A DNA stretch of 64,000 bases, taken from positions 1-64,000 of the forward strand of contig NZ_JAULSI010000017.1 of NCBI RefSeq assembly GCF_030711405.1, written 5' to 3'. Positions within the stretch are counted from its first letter, which is position 1, and each line of letters starts with the position of its first letter. The notes under the pieces were generated by a model that was not told the origin of the DNA, searched no databases, and saw only the letters and a list, made by a program, of their open reading frames with translations. This document shows, piece after piece, positions 38,484 to 47,724 of this stretch. Origin of the DNA: Massilia brevitalea. Its GTDB lineage: Bacteria; Pseudomonadota; Gammaproteobacteria; Burkholderiales; Burkholderiaceae_D. The translations under genes and the position numbers were made by a program.

Positions 38484-38951
38484 GTGCTTGATGAAACGCA
38501 ATATGAATACGCCGGCTTCTGGATTCGCGTTGCCGCCGCCGTGATCGATTCCATCCTGGTGATGTTCATCGCCATTCCCTTGCTGATGGCCGTGTACGGC
38601 AGCGACTACTGGATGAGCGACCGCCTGATCCAGGGACCGGCCGACTTTCTCATTTCCTATGTACTACCGGCGATCGCGGTGATCGCCTTCTGGATCGCAC
38701 GCGGCGCCACGCCGGGCAAGATGCTGCTCTCGACCCAGGTGGTCGATGCGAAAACCGGGCTGAAACCGACGCCCGGCCAGTCGATCGGCCGCTACTTCGG
38801 CTATTACGTGTCGACGATCCCGCTTGGGCTGGGCCTGCTGTGGGTGGCCCTCGATCCGAAAAAGCAAGGATGGCACGACAAGCTGGCGGGTACGGTCGTG
38901 ATCCGGCGCAAGCAAATAACGCAGCCGGTGTCGTTTACACGCCAGTCCTGA
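38484..38951 (+). CDS. RDD-family membrane protein (tandem paralogue)
   Basis: A 155-residue RDD protein matching its upstream neighbour in layout (YAGFWIRVAAAVIDSILV, GATPGKMLLSTQVVDAKTG, GWHDKLAGTVVI) but clearly diverged in sequence. The start is a GTG at 38484 behind ATGGAGCC; no in-frame ATG gives the conserved N-terminus. Probably an old tandem duplication. Confidence 0.87.
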   Translation: MLDETQYEYAGFWIRVAAAVIDSILVMFIAIPLLMAVYGSDYWMSDRLIQGPADFLISYVLPAIAVIAFWIARGATPGKMLLSTQVVDAKTGLKPTPGQSIGRYFGYYVSTIPLGLGLLWVALDPKKQGWHDKLAGTVVIRRKQITQPVSFTRQS

Positions 38952-39098
38952 CGCGCGCTGCGCCCCGCACACATCAGCGCCAGATCAGCACCGCCTTTTC
39001 CATGCTGCCCATAATCCTTGGCGGCGAGCCGTTCCGTGCCGTGCGCTGCAGCGCCGGGCGCCGGCCGCCTCCCCTTCCTTCATGATCCAAGGAGCAAC

Positions 39099-39770
39099 AT
39101 GGGTATCAACGACTGGCCGGAACAGGACCGGCCGCGCGAACGGCTGGCGCGCGAAGGCGCGGTGGCATTGTCGAATGCGGAACTGCTGGCGATCTTCCTG
39201 CGCGTGGGCGTGCGTGGACGTAACGCGGTGGAACTTGGCCAGCACATGCTGGAACACTTCGGCTCGCTGCAGCGCCTGCTGCACGCCACGCCGCAGGAAT
39301 TTTCAGAAGTAAATGGCCTGGGCATGGCCAAGTACGCGCAATTGCAGGCGGTAATGGAACTGTCGCGCCGGGCCATCGCCGAACAATTCTTCCGCCAGGC
39401 CCTGTGCTCGCCCGATGTGGTGAAGAACTATCTGCGCGGCAAGTTCGGATTGCAGGCCTACGAATCGTTCGTGGTGCTGTTTGTCGACGTCAAGAACCGC
39501 CTCATCGATGCACAGGAAATGTTTCGCGGCACACTGACGCATACCAGCGTGTATCCACGCGAAGTGGTCAAGGCGGCGCTACGCCGGAATGCCGCCGGCG
39601 TGATGCTGGCCCATAACCACCCGTCCGGCGAATGCGCACCCAGCGAGGCCGACCTCAGCCTGACCCATGCCCTGAGCCAGGCGCTGGCCCTGATCGACGT
39701 GCGCGTGCTCGACCATTTCGTAGTGGCAGGCACCCAGGTCCATTCGTTTGCCGAACACGGGCAGCTGTAA
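39099..39770 (+). CDS. radC: RadC/JAB-domain (MPN+) protein
   Basis: A 223-residue protein with an N-terminal helix-hairpin-helix region (VNGLGMAKYAQLQAVMEL, about residues 70-87) and a C-terminal JAMM domain with the metal motif HNHPSGECAPSEAD (about residues 174-187). Despite the historical name, a repair role is doubtful; the domain suggests metal-dependent hydrolase activity. AAGGAGCAAC precedes the ATG at 39099. This copy is chromosomal-type, next to no mobile element. Confidence 0.92.
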   Translation: MGINDWPEQDRPRERLAREGAVALSNAELLAIFLRVGVRGRNAVELGQHMLEHFGSLQRLLHATPQEFSEVNGLGMAKYAQLQAVMELSRRAIAEQFFRQALCSPDVVKNYLRGKFGLQAYESFVVLFVDVKNRLIDAQEMFRGTLTHTSVYPREVVKAALRRNAAGVMLAHNHPSGECAPSEADLSLTHALSQALALIDVRVLDHFVVAGTQVHSFAEHGQL

Positions 39771-39794
39771 CGGCGCGGCGCGGCTCAGACCGGC

Positions 39795-40238
39795 TTACTT
39801 ACGCAGCAGGGCTTCGAACTTCCCCTGATCGAGGAACTTCGTGTAGCCACTGATCGTGGCGGACACCTCGGCGTTGGACATCAGTTCCATCATCGCCACT
39901 TCGCCCAGCGAGCGGAAGGCCGACAGCATGCCCTGGCCGCCTTCGGCCTGCATGACCGCGCGCGATTGTTCGGCACAATTGTCGATCAGCAGGCGGGTCA
40001 CCAGTTGGGCCATGCCCCTGTCGGCCTCGGTGCGGATGGCCGGGGTGATCGTGGTCAGCTTGCTCATTTCCGGATGGGCCGACATCGAAATGAAGATCCA
40101 GCGCGCCAGGTCGGTACGGTCCTTGCCGTTAGTGTTGCTTTTGAGGCATTCACCAAGTTGGTTAGTTACAGGATTAGCCATGGCAGCTTGGGAAGTGATG
40201 AGTGCCAGACCCAGGAACAGACTTGGAAGGATGCGCAT
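39795..40238 (-). CDS. Predicted secreted protein, unknown function
   Basis: A 147-residue protein with a clear signal peptide (MRILPSLFLGLALITSQAAMA, cleavage near residue 21). The mature part is helical with two cysteines (in GECLKSN and DNCAEQS) that could form a disulfide. I do not recognise the family. It is convergent with radC, about 25 bp apart. Confidence 0.7.
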   Translation of the reverse strand: MRILPSLFLGLALITSQAAMANPVTNQLGECLKSNTNGKDRTDLARWIFISMSAHPEMSKLTTITPAIRTEADRGMAQLVTRLLIDNCAEQSRAVMQAEGGQGMLSAFRSLGEVAMMELMSNAEVSATISGYTKFLDQGKFEALLRK

Positions 40239-40456
40239 ATGCCGCTTTCTTTATCAAAAAGGAATTTAAAAGTGGCATTACTTTAACATTTTGCGTTTTG
40301 GAAATACAAGCCGTGTTGCTTGTCGTTGACAACAGGCGATGCTGGCAATTGTCTGTTAACTGTTCAGTTAACCGCGTGAAAACAAGGCGCTAGCCCTGTT
40401 TTCACAATTGTTAAATTTAAGTCGGACCGCAAGACACCATTGTTTTTCGCAAGTGA

Positions 40457-40486
40457 TTGATTCCGCGATGGTTTTCACGCTATACT
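40457..40486 (+). promoter_or_regulatory. rpmBG promoter
   Basis: TTGATT (40457-40462) and TATACT (40481-40486) with an 18-bp spacer, about 44 bp ahead of the rpmB ATG. Confidence 0.7.
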
Positions 40487-40529
40487 CTCGTTTTTCCGAA
40501 TTCGGAAGTTTATTCTTAAGGAGTGCGCT

Positions 40530-40766
40530 ATGGCACGTGTCTGCCAAGTTACTGGCAAGGGAGTTATGGTTGGCAACAACGTCTCCCACGCAAACAACAA
40601 AACGAAACGCCGTTTCCTGCCTAACCTGCAGAACCGTCGCATCTACGTCGAATCCGAAAACCGTTGGGTCTCGCTGCGTTTGTCGAACGCCGGCCTGCGC
40701 GTTATCGACAAGCTGGGCATCGACGCCGTTCTGGCCGACATGCGCGCTCGTGGCGAAAAAGTCTAA
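40530..40766 (+). CDS. rpmB: 50S ribosomal protein L28
   Basis: 78-residue L28, complete, starting [20 protein letters not shown]. An AAGGAG site lies before the ATG. It forms the classical rpmB-rpmG operon, with 13 bp to the next start. Confidence 0.97.
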   Translation: MARVCQVTGKGVMVGNNVSHANNKTKRRFLPNLQNRRIYVESENRWVSLRLSNAGLRVIDKLGIDAVLADMRARGEKV

Positions 40767-40779
40767 TTAGGGAGCTATC

Positions 40780-40947
40780 ATGGCAAAAACTGGCCGCGAC
40801 AAAATCAAGCTGGAATCGACCGCAGGTACCGGTCACTTCTACACCACCACCAAGAACAAGCGCACGATGCCGGCGAAGATGGAAATCATCAAATTCGACC
40901 CGAAAGCACGCAAGCACGTTCCGTACAAGGAAACCAAGATCAAGTAA
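40780..40947 (+). CDS. rpmG: 50S ribosomal protein L33
   Basis: A 55-residue protein beginning [20 protein letters not shown] and ending YKETKIK. It is the cysteine-free (zinc-independent) form of L33. AGGGAGCTATC precedes the ATG. A terminator follows. Confidence 0.97.
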   Translation: MAKTGRDKIKLESTAGTGHFYTTTKNKRTMPAKMEIIKFDPKARKHVPYKETKIK

Positions 40948-40970
40948 TTGGTCCTGTTTCAGTACACGAA

Positions 40971-41001
40971 AAGCCGTCCACGCAAATGGGCGGCTTTTTT
41001 A
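40971..41001 (+). terminator. rpmBG terminator
   Basis: Stem AAGCCGTCC/GGGCGGCTT with an 8-nt loop followed by a T-run, about 25 bp after the rpmG stop. Confidence 0.85.
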
Positions 41002-41034
41002 TTGCCTGTTCCAGCCGCTACAACGGGCAGGGAC

Positions 41035-41059
41035 GAAAAAAAAGCGGGCAATGCCCGCT
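41035..41059 (-). terminator. Terminator of the PEP-CTERM gene
   Basis: On the minus strand AGCGGGCA/TGCCCGCT with a one-base loop leads into an eight-T run, 26 bp after the stop codon. Confidence 0.85.
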
Positions 41060-41084
41060 CTTCTGTTGACCGCTTGCGCAGCGT

Positions 41085-41957
41085 TTATGCCTTGTTGGCA
41101 CGCTTGCGTGCCGCGACGCCGGCGCCCAGCATGGCGATGCCGAACAGGGCCAGCGAACCCGGCTCCGGCACTTCGGTTGCCAGCTTGAACTGGCCATTGT
41201 TTGAGAACAGGAAGTATTGGCCCGACTTGTTCGCGTAGGTCGTGTTCTTCTTGCAGCCATTGCCTTTGAAGCCGGAGAACTCGCACACCAGCTCATTGAC
41301 CAGGGTCTGGGTCGGCTTGCCGATGTTGTTGGCGTTGGTAAAGGCAAACGACAGGATGGATTCCGTCGACAGATCCTTCCCTTTGCTGTTGAAGAAATAA
41401 CCTTCTTTCAATGCGCCGACTTCGGCCGACGCCAGCACGCTGACCTGGCCATTCGAGGTCGGCTTGCCGCTTGCATCCACCAGGCCGCCGCCGCCGGCGA
41501 GCACGTTGAACTTGGCGATCGCCGTACCCTGGTCGGCGCCATAGATGCCCACGGTCGAGGCGTATTGCTTGACCGGATTCTGGTACATGGTAATGGTGCC
41601 GCCCGTGAACGTGAAGGCGCCATTGAAGGTGCCGGTGCCGGTAGCCTGAAAGACCGCGCTGATGTTGCCGCCGGCATAGTTTGACGCAAACGAAGAGCCA
41701 TTGCTGTCGGCCTGCATCAGGTTGAAGACGGCGTGTTCGACGAACGAGAAGGAATTCGTACCGGTCGGGGTCAGCTGGATGAAGGCGTTGCCGTTGACGT
41801 CCAGGTATTCATTGATGGTCTGGCCCTTGGCAAAGCCGCCGCCATTAGGATTGAAGACCCAATCATTCATGACTGCGCTGTTTGCGGCAGCGTTGGCGTT
41901 GGCGAACGAAAAGGCCAGGGCGGCAACACAGGTCAGCTTGCTCAGGAGTTTCATCAT
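41085..41957 (-). CDS. PEP-CTERM sorting-domain protein
   Basis: A 290-residue exported protein with an N-terminal signal peptide (cut near AANA, about residue 25) and the C-terminal tripartite PEP-CTERM signal: VPEPGSLALFG, a membrane helix, then AARKRANKA. Exosortase (EpsH/XrtA) should cut at this signal, which is usually linked to exopolysaccharide or biofilm production. The middle is Gly/Asn/Ser-rich and of no recognised fold. It appears monocistronic. Confidence 0.88.
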   Translation of the reverse strand: MMKLLSKLTCVAALAFSFANANAAANSAVMNDWVFNPNGGGFAKGQTINEYLDVNGNAFIQLTPTGTNSFSFVEHAVFNLMQADSNGSSFASNYAGGNISAVFQATGTGTFNGAFTFTGGTITMYQNPVKQYASTVGIYGADQGTAIAKFNVLAGGGGLVDASGKPTSNGQVSVLASAEVGALKEGYFFNSKGKDLSTESILSFAFTNANNIGKPTQTLVNELVCEFSGFKGNGCKKNTTYANKSGQYFLFSNNGQFKLATEVPEPGSLALFGIAMLGAGVAARKRANKA

Positions 41958-42136
41958 TAGCTCTTTATTAGTGGAAAACGATTTTGCGGATACGAAACTA
42001 TAAGCAATTCCTGTGCCTAAAAATTATTTATCATTGGAATCAGTTACTTAAAGGAATCTCGGATGTATTGACATCAGGTGGTGTAAGAAAACTCGACAGT
42101 ACCCATGCAGCTCGCATGACTTACCTGCCTGCTAAT

Positions 42137-42166
42137 AAAAAAACGGCTCCCGAAGGAGCCGCTTTC
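42137..42166 (-). terminator. Terminator of the desaturase gene
   Basis: On the minus strand CGGCTCC-TTCG-GGAGCCG with a UUCG-type tetraloop followed by seven Ts, 17 bp beyond the desaturase stop. Confidence 0.85.
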
Positions 42167-42182
42167 TCAACGTGAAGCGCGC

Positions 42183-43391
42183 TTATGCGTAGCTGCGCAG
42201 ACGCAACGAGAACTCCTGCAGCGACTTAATGCCCGAGGCTTCGGCACGGGCGCACCAGTCCTGCAATTGCTGCAGCAGCTGGTCGCGGGTCGAGTGCGAA
42301 CGCTCCCAGATGGCGCCGAGTTCCACGCGCATCTGGTGCATGGTCTCCAGTGCCTTGCTGTGCTTGAACAGTTCGATCAGTTGGGCTTTTTGCGACAGTT
42401 CCAGCTTGCCCGGCTCGCGTTGCAACAGCTTGCGCGAGGATTTCAGGAAGCGCGCTTCGAGTTCGGCCTTGTGCTTCAGGTGCTCGAATTCCTCGTGGAA
42501 GGCGTGCTTGACCGACTTGGCATACTTGGCCATCACGTCGTAGCGGTTGGTGATCACCGACTGCAGGGTTTCCAGGTCGGCTACCGCTTTGTCCTTGGCC
42601 AGCCTCGGCTTTGGCGCAACTTTCTTCACTTTTGCCAGTCCAACCATTTCCATGGCGCGGATATAGGCCCAGCCAAGGTCGATTTCGTACCACTTGCTCG
42701 ACAGCTTGGCCGAGGTGGCATAGGTGTGGTGGTTGTTGTGCAGCTCTTCGCCGCCGATCAGGATGCCCCACGGGAAGATGTTGGTGGCCGCATCGTTGCA
42801 ATCGTAGTTGCGGTAACCCCACCAGTGGCCCAGGCCATTGATGATGCCGGCCGCGGTAATCGGGATCCACAGCATCTGGATGGCCCAGATGCTGATGCCG
42901 ATCACGCCGAACAGGATGAAATTAATCACCAGCAGAGCCGAGACGCCGGCCCAGCTGTAGCGGGTGTACACATTGCGCTCCATCCAGTCGTCCGGCGTGC
43001 CGTGACCGTACTTCTCCATCGTTTCCTTGTTCTTGCTCTCGACGCGATACAGCTCGGCGCCTTCCAGCAGCACTTTCTTGATGCCGCGGGTTTGCGGGCT
43101 GTGCGGATCTTCCTCGGTATCGCACTTGGCGTGGTGCTTGCGGTGGATGGCAGCCCATTCCTTGGTCACCTGGCCCGTGGTCAGCCACAGCCAGAAGCGG
43201 AAGAAGTGGCTCGGAATCGCATGCAGTTCCAGCGCGCGGTGCGCCTGGTGACGGTGCAGGTAGATGGTGACGCCGGCGATGGTGATATGGGTCACCACCA
43301 GCGTGTAGATCACGACTTCCCAGGCGCTCAGGCCGACGAGGCCGGTCGTCATGAATTCCAGCACCGAATGCAGGATATTGCTAAAGGTCAT
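42183..43391 (-). CDS. Acyl-CoA/acyl-lipid fatty-acid desaturase
   Basis: Membrane di-iron desaturase that introduces a double bond into acyl chains, probably delta-9. The three His boxes are present: HRHQAH (about residues 46-51), HRKHH (about 83-87) and HNNHH (about 219-223). Four hydrophobic segments surround them. The last 120 or so residues are a charged, helical, probably coiled-coil extension with no desaturase motif. The 402-residue length otherwise fits the class. Confidence 0.93.
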   Translation of the reverse strand: MTFSNILHSVLEFMTTGLVGLSAWEVVIYTLVVTHITIAGVTIYLHRHQAHRALELHAIPSHFFRFWLWLTTGQVTKEWAAIHRKHHAKCDTEEDPHSPQTRGIKKVLLEGAELYRVESKNKETMEKYGHGTPDDWMERNVYTRYSWAGVSALLVINFILFGVIGISIWAIQMLWIPITAAGIINGLGHWWGYRNYDCNDAATNIFPWGILIGGEELHNNHHTYATSAKLSSKWYEIDLGWAYIRAMEMVGLAKVKKVAPKPRLAKDKAVADLETLQSVITNRYDVMAKYAKSVKHAFHEEFEHLKHKAELEARFLKSSRKLLQREPGKLELSQKAQLIELFKHSKALETMHQMRVELGAIWERSHSTRDQLLQQLQDWCARAEASGIKSLQEFSLRLRSYA

Positions 43392-43578
43392 TACTGCTCC
43401 AAGTTAAGGTCAGACTGTACTGCGCGCCGATCTTTCTGTGAGGCAGTCGCGCGAGGCAGCGCGCACGCGCCGGCCAAACAACCCCGCATTCTACGCACTT
43501 CTCATGACGCACGGCACGAACGGCGCACATAAATGCGCTTCTGTGCGAAACGTGCGCCATCTCGTTAATGAATATGCA

Positions 43579-44859
43579 CTAGGTTGATTGCGGTGCAGGC
43601 GGATTCTGCGGTGGCAGTCCGAGACGGATGGCGCCGGCATGTACCAGCGCATAGATGTTCCGGTTCACGGCCGAGATCACGCCGCCGCTGCCCTTCTCCG
43701 GATCGACGATCGAAAAGCCCAGTTCGAGCTCATAGCCATGCGGTCCGAAGGCGTTCAGCTGTACCGAAGGCGCCGGCTCGGCCACCACGCGCTCGACCTC
43801 GTCGGCCTGGCGCGCCAGCAGCGCCATCACCTCGTTCAGGTCGCTGTCGTAGGCCACCGTGATCCTGGTGTTCAGGCGCACCGCCTTATTCGTTCCCGAC
43901 TGGTTTGTTACGACCCCGGTGATCAGCATCTCGTTCGGCAGCAGGGTCTGCGTACCGTCAAGCGCCTGCAGCACGGTGTAGCGGGTATTGATGCGCGCTA
44001 CCCGGCCCGCATACTTGTCGACGGCGATCGGATCGCCGATCGACAAACTGCGCTCGAACAGGATGATGAAGCCGGACACATAGTTACTGGCAATACGTTG
44101 CATGCCGAGACCAAGGCCGACACCGAGCGCACCGCCGAAGACCGACAACACCGTCAGGTCGAGCCCGACCAGGCCCAGGCTGACCAGCACCGATACCAGG
44201 ATCAATATCGCCCGCCCCATGCGCGCCAGCACCACGCGCAGCGAGCTGTGCATGCCATCGAGGCGCATCAGGCGCTCCTCCAGCGTGGCGCCGGCCCACA
44301 GCGCCAGCATCATCAGGACGACGACGGAGGCGACTGCCTGTAGGATCGCCAGCAAGGACGCATGGTTCTTGCCAAGCGGGATTTGCCGGTATTCGAGGAA
44401 ATGCAGGATGTCGGGCCATTGCCCTGTGAGATACAGCGCAACGCCGACCCAGACCACCAGCGCCAGCACCTTCTCGAAGGTCTGCAGCGCGGTGCCGAGC
44501 GGGCCACGCCGCGCAAACACGCGCCGCAGCAGGTAGAACACCATGCGGATCAGGGCCATCGACGCAAACAGCGGCAAGGCCACGGCCAGCAGGTGCACGT
44601 TCTGGTACTGGGACAGGATGCCCTTGGCCAGCCACACGCCGCCGGTAATCAGGAGCGGCGCCAGTACGCGGCCGAAGCCTTCCACGCCGATACGGCGGAT
44701 GGCCCCGGCGTTGTCGTCCTCGTGCAGCCAGTTGCGCCGGATCAGGCGCGCCAGCAGCAGGCCGACCAGCACCGCGGCAACAATCGCCAGCGCCTGCCAC
44801 AGGATGCGCGGGTTACTGATGTCCTCGAGCAGGTCCTGCAGCAGGTCGGTCAGCGGCAT
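43579..44859 (-). CDS. MscS-family mechanosensitive ion channel
   Basis: A 426-residue membrane protein with about five N-terminal hydrophobic segments, then the MscS pore helix and beta domain (GGALGVGLGLGMQRIASNYVSG is the pore region; RVARINTRYTVLQALDG and LPNEMLITGVVTNQS lie in the beta domain). It releases solutes during hypo-osmotic shock. A GTG three codons earlier is an alternative start. rsmB lies just upstream, 17 bp away. Confidence 0.9.
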   Translation of the reverse strand: MPLTDLLQDLLEDISNPRILWQALAIVAAVLVGLLLARLIRRNWLHEDDNAGAIRRIGVEGFGRVLAPLLITGGVWLAKGILSQYQNVHLLAVALPLFASMALIRMVFYLLRRVFARRGPLGTALQTFEKVLALVVWVGVALYLTGQWPDILHFLEYRQIPLGKNHASLLAILQAVASVVVLMMLALWAGATLEERLMRLDGMHSSLRVVLARMGRAILILVSVLVSLGLVGLDLTVLSVFGGALGVGLGLGMQRIASNYVSGFIILFERSLSIGDPIAVDKYAGRVARINTRYTVLQALDGTQTLLPNEMLITGVVTNQSGTNKAVRLNTRITVAYDSDLNEVMALLARQADEVERVVAEPAPSVQLNAFGPHGYELELGFSIVDPEKGSGGVISAVNRNIYALVHAGAIRLGLPPQNPPAPQST

Positions 44860-44876
44860 GTTGCGCACGGTGGGGC

Positions 44877-46178
44877 TTACTCCGCTTCAGCTTCTGATTC
44901 GGCCTTCGGCGCTTTCGCAGCCATCGGCTTGCGCTCCAGCACGGCAGCGAAGAAACCATCGGTTTGATGCTTGTGCGGCAACAGCTTCAGGTAATCGCCC
45001 ATCTCGAGGTCGATCTTTTGCTCGGCCAAGACCTTGTTCATCGGCACCAGCTCGAAGTCCGGATGCGAGGCCAGGAATTGCTCGACGATGAAGTCGTTCT
45101 CTTCGTTCAGCAGCGAGCAGGTGGCGTACACCAGGCGGCCGCCGCCCTTCAGCAGGCGCGCGGCGCCGTCCAGGATCGCCGCCTGCTTTTCCTGCATCTC
45201 GGCCACGGCGCCCTCCGGCTGGCGCCATTTCACGTCCGGGTTGCGGCGCAGCGTACCCAGGCCCGAGCACGGGGCGTCCACCAGCACGCGGTCGATCTTG
45301 CCGGCCAGGCGCTTGATCTTGGCATCGCGCTCGTGCGCGATCAGCACCGGGTGCACGTTCGACAGGCCGCTGCGCGCCAGGCGCGGCTTCAGCTTCGACA
45401 GGCGCTTTTCCGACACGTCAAACGCGTACAGGCGGCCGGTGTTGCGCATGGTCGCGCCCAGGGCCAGGGTCTTGCCGCCGGCGCCGGCGCAGAAGTCGAC
45501 CACCATCTCGCCCCGGCGCGCGGCCAGGATCTGGGCCAGCACCTGGCTGCCCTCATCCTGCACCTCGATCGCGCCATCCTTGAACAGCGGCAGGCTTTGC
45601 AGGTTCGGCTTTTTCTGGACGCGCAGGCCCAGCGGCGAATACGGCGTCGGCTCGGCCACGATCGGCGCTTCGGCCAGCTTGGCAATCACCTCGTCGCGAT
45701 TGGCCTTGATGGCGTTCACGCGCAGGTCGAGCGGGGCCGGGGTGTTCAGCACGGCGGCCAGTTCCTGGGCATCGGCTTCGCCATACTGGGCGACCAGCTT
45801 GTCGAACAGCCACTTCGGCATGTTGGCGCGCGCCAGCGGCGGCAGCAGGCTACGGTCGATTTCCTTGATGCGGGTCAGGAAGGCGGTTTCGTCTTCGTGC
45901 AGGCCGCCGAGAGCGTCGATGCCGACGGTTTCCGACAGGCCCAGCAGGGCCAGGCGGCGCATCGACGGCGTGCCGCCGGTGCCGCCGAACTCGGTAAAGA
46001 AGGTTTTATTGCGCAGTACGGCGTACACCGCTTCGGCAACCACGCCGCGTTCGCGCGGGCCGAGACGCTGATGGTCCTTGAAGTAACGCGACAGGGTAAC
46101 GTCGGCCGGGGCCGTAAAGCGCAAGATCTCGCGCAGCACCTCTTCGGTGTTGCCGAGAATTGCTGGTGGCAATCTCAT
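44877..46178 (-). CDS. rsmB: 16S rRNA m5C methyltransferase, RsmB/Sun family
   Basis: SAM-dependent enzyme of 433 residues predicted to make m5C in 16S rRNA. The N-terminal NusB-like region spans about residues 1-130. The methyltransferase domain has the SAM motif VVDFCAGAGGKTLALG (about 239-254), the motif IV Cys in DAPCSGLGTLRRNP and the catalytic Cys in YATCSLLNEEN. A short acidic/Ala tail ends the protein. Upstream purN is on the same strand, about 30 bp away. Confidence 0.92.
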   Translation of the reverse strand: MRLPPAILGNTEEVLREILRFTAPADVTLSRYFKDHQRLGPRERGVVAEAVYAVLRNKTFFTEFGGTGGTPSMRRLALLGLSETVGIDALGGLHEDETAFLTRIKEIDRSLLPPLARANMPKWLFDKLVAQYGEADAQELAAVLNTPAPLDLRVNAIKANRDEVIAKLAEAPIVAEPTPYSPLGLRVQKKPNLQSLPLFKDGAIEVQDEGSQVLAQILAARRGEMVVDFCAGAGGKTLALGATMRNTGRLYAFDVSEKRLSKLKPRLARSGLSNVHPVLIAHERDAKIKRLAGKIDRVLVDAPCSGLGTLRRNPDVKWRQPEGAVAEMQEKQAAILDGAARLLKGGGRLVYATCSLLNEENDFIVEQFLASHPDFELVPMNKVLAEQKIDLEMGDYLKLLPHKHQTDGFFAAVLERKPMAAKAPKAESEAEAE

Positions 46179-46208
46179 GGAATTCCTTGAATCAGATACG
46201 TATAAAAA

Positions 46209-46820
46209 TCAGGCGGGCTGTGCGATGCGCACGTCGCCTTGTTCGATGCTCAGCCTGTCCTCGATGAACAGGCGAACGGCGTAGGGGTACAGCTTGTGTT
46301 CTTCCAGCAGCACGCGCGCTGCCAGGCTGGCTTCGGTGTCGCCGGGCAGCACGGGTACGCGCGCCTGGGCCACCACCGGACCGTGATCGAGCTCGGCGGT
46401 GACGAAATGCACCGTCGCGCCATGCTCGCGCTCGCCGGCTTCCAGACACTTGCGGTGCGTGTCGAGCCCGGGATGGGCCGGCAACAGCGAAGGATGGATG
46501 TTCAGCATGCGCCCTTCGTAATGGGCCACGAAAGGCGCGGTCAGGATGCGCATGAAGCCGGCCAGCACCACCAGGTCGGGGGCAAAGCGGTCGATTTCAT
46601 GCTGCAGGGCGGCGTCGAAGCTGGCGCGGTCCGGATAATTCTTGCTGGGCACCACGGCAGTCGGGATACCGTGGGCCTGGGCAAACGCGAGACCGCCTGC
46701 GTCGGCCCGGTTGCTGATCACTGCCGCCACCCGCGCCGGCCAGCCTTCCGACCGGGCCGTCCGCACGACCGCTTCCATGTTGCTTCCGCGGCCAGAGATG
46801 AGGATGACGATGTTTTTCAT
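46209..46820 (-). CDS. purN: Phosphoribosylglycinamide formyltransferase
   Basis: Transfers formyl from 10-formyl-THF to GAR in purine synthesis. The 203-residue product begins MKNIVILISGRGSNMEAV and has the active-site segments LAGFMRIL, NIHPSLLPAHPGLDTH (Asn/His) and VTAELDHGPVV (Asp). The ATG at 46820 is preferred over one three codons earlier. Confidence 0.96.
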   Translation of the reverse strand: MKNIVILISGRGSNMEAVVRTARSEGWPARVAAVISNRADAGGLAFAQAHGIPTAVVPSKNYPDRASFDAALQHEIDRFAPDLVVLAGFMRILTAPFVAHYEGRMLNIHPSLLPAHPGLDTHRKCLEAGEREHGATVHFVTAELDHGPVVAQARVPVLPGDTEASLAARVLLEEHKLYPYAVRLFIEDRLSIEQGDVRIAQPA

Positions 46821-46903
46821 AGCGCGCATTGTACCGTATGCGCGTGGCGCAACTGTGGTATGGAAAAGCCGAAATCCGCCTTGACCGGCTGACTAGAGGC
46901 TGG

Positions 46904-47344
46904 CTACAGGCTGGATGAGGGGCCGGATTCGAGGCCGGCCGCGTCGATTTCGAAGGAATAGAAAACGCGGAAGGGAACCCGCTTCTCGGCCCAGAATTCG
47001 GCCGCGTCGCGGAACACGTCGAGCAGGGTCTCGCGTGCTTCCTTGTCGAACTTTTGCGTATTGGGCAATTGCTCCAGCACGACGAGGAAGCCGGGCTGGG
47101 GACCCGCGCCGTGGATCGTCTCGGTCAGCGTGGTACGTAAAGCGTCGAAATTCTTGCTGGAGGGTTTAGGGAAGTAAAATTGTTCGCCGATGCGGGCGCA
47201 CACTTGCTGCTTGGTCAACGCGTTGGCGCAATGCGCATACAGGAAATGGTGGCCCATGCGCGCCGCCTCTTCCTGCAGTTCCGGCACCCGATAGGCCCGA
47301 ATGGACTGCACAAGATTGGACGGCACTCTCATCAACAAACTCAT
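46904..47344 (-). CDS. Barstar-family protein
   Basis: A 146-residue protein whose C-terminal two thirds match the barstar (ribonuclease-inhibitor-like) fold: KNFDALRTTLTE, then FLVVLEQLPNTQKF and a final FRVFYSFE strand. No barnase-type nuclease is nearby. The start at 47344 has GAGGG just upstream. It may act on a distant or host-cell nuclease, or be a YhcO-like relative of unknown role. Confidence 0.7.
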   Translation of the reverse strand: MSLLMRVPSNLVQSIRAYRVPELQEEAARMGHHFLYAHCANALTKQQVCARIGEQFYFPKPSSKNFDALRTTLTETIHGAGPQPGFLVVLEQLPNTQKFDKEARETLLDVFRDAAEFWAEKRVPFRVFYSFEIDAAGLESGPSSSL

Positions 47345-47724
47345 TTTTCCCTCAAGTCGACCTGGTGTAGTGGTTCGAATCGCCGGGGACTGCTCACCAT
47401 GCACGCCCGGGCGGCAACGCTGCTCTCCTAAATCGTTTCCACGCGCCAATAAACCCTAATTTGTGTAAGGGTAACGTTTTGTACCTAGCGAAGCAACCCG
47501 AATGTGACTTTGCAGCAGAAAATTGCATAAAACTGGTGCATGACGGTCGGAATCCGCGTAATTTGGCGTGTTTTGTCATTCTGGCTCGCCACGGTTGCGC
47601 TGCCGCTGGCTGTTACATTTTGTTGCCACGTAGATTGGTTTTACGCGGCCAGCGGGATTAACATACATCCGTGGATGAAAAAAAATCCGCTCTTACCAAC
47701 AGCACCGGACGAACGAGGTTCAGC
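47345..47724. other. Gap between barstar-like and glycine-zipper genes
   Basis: About 380 bp with no convincing gene; it carries the divergent promoters of its two neighbours. Short open frames here have poor composition and no ribosome binding sites. Confidence 0.4.

Noticed and set aside
47355-47401. Sequence GGTTCGAATC with a nearby CACCA, resembling a tRNA T-arm and 3' end
   Set aside because: The flanking bases do not form the 5-bp T-stem and no anticodon or D-arm lies upstream.
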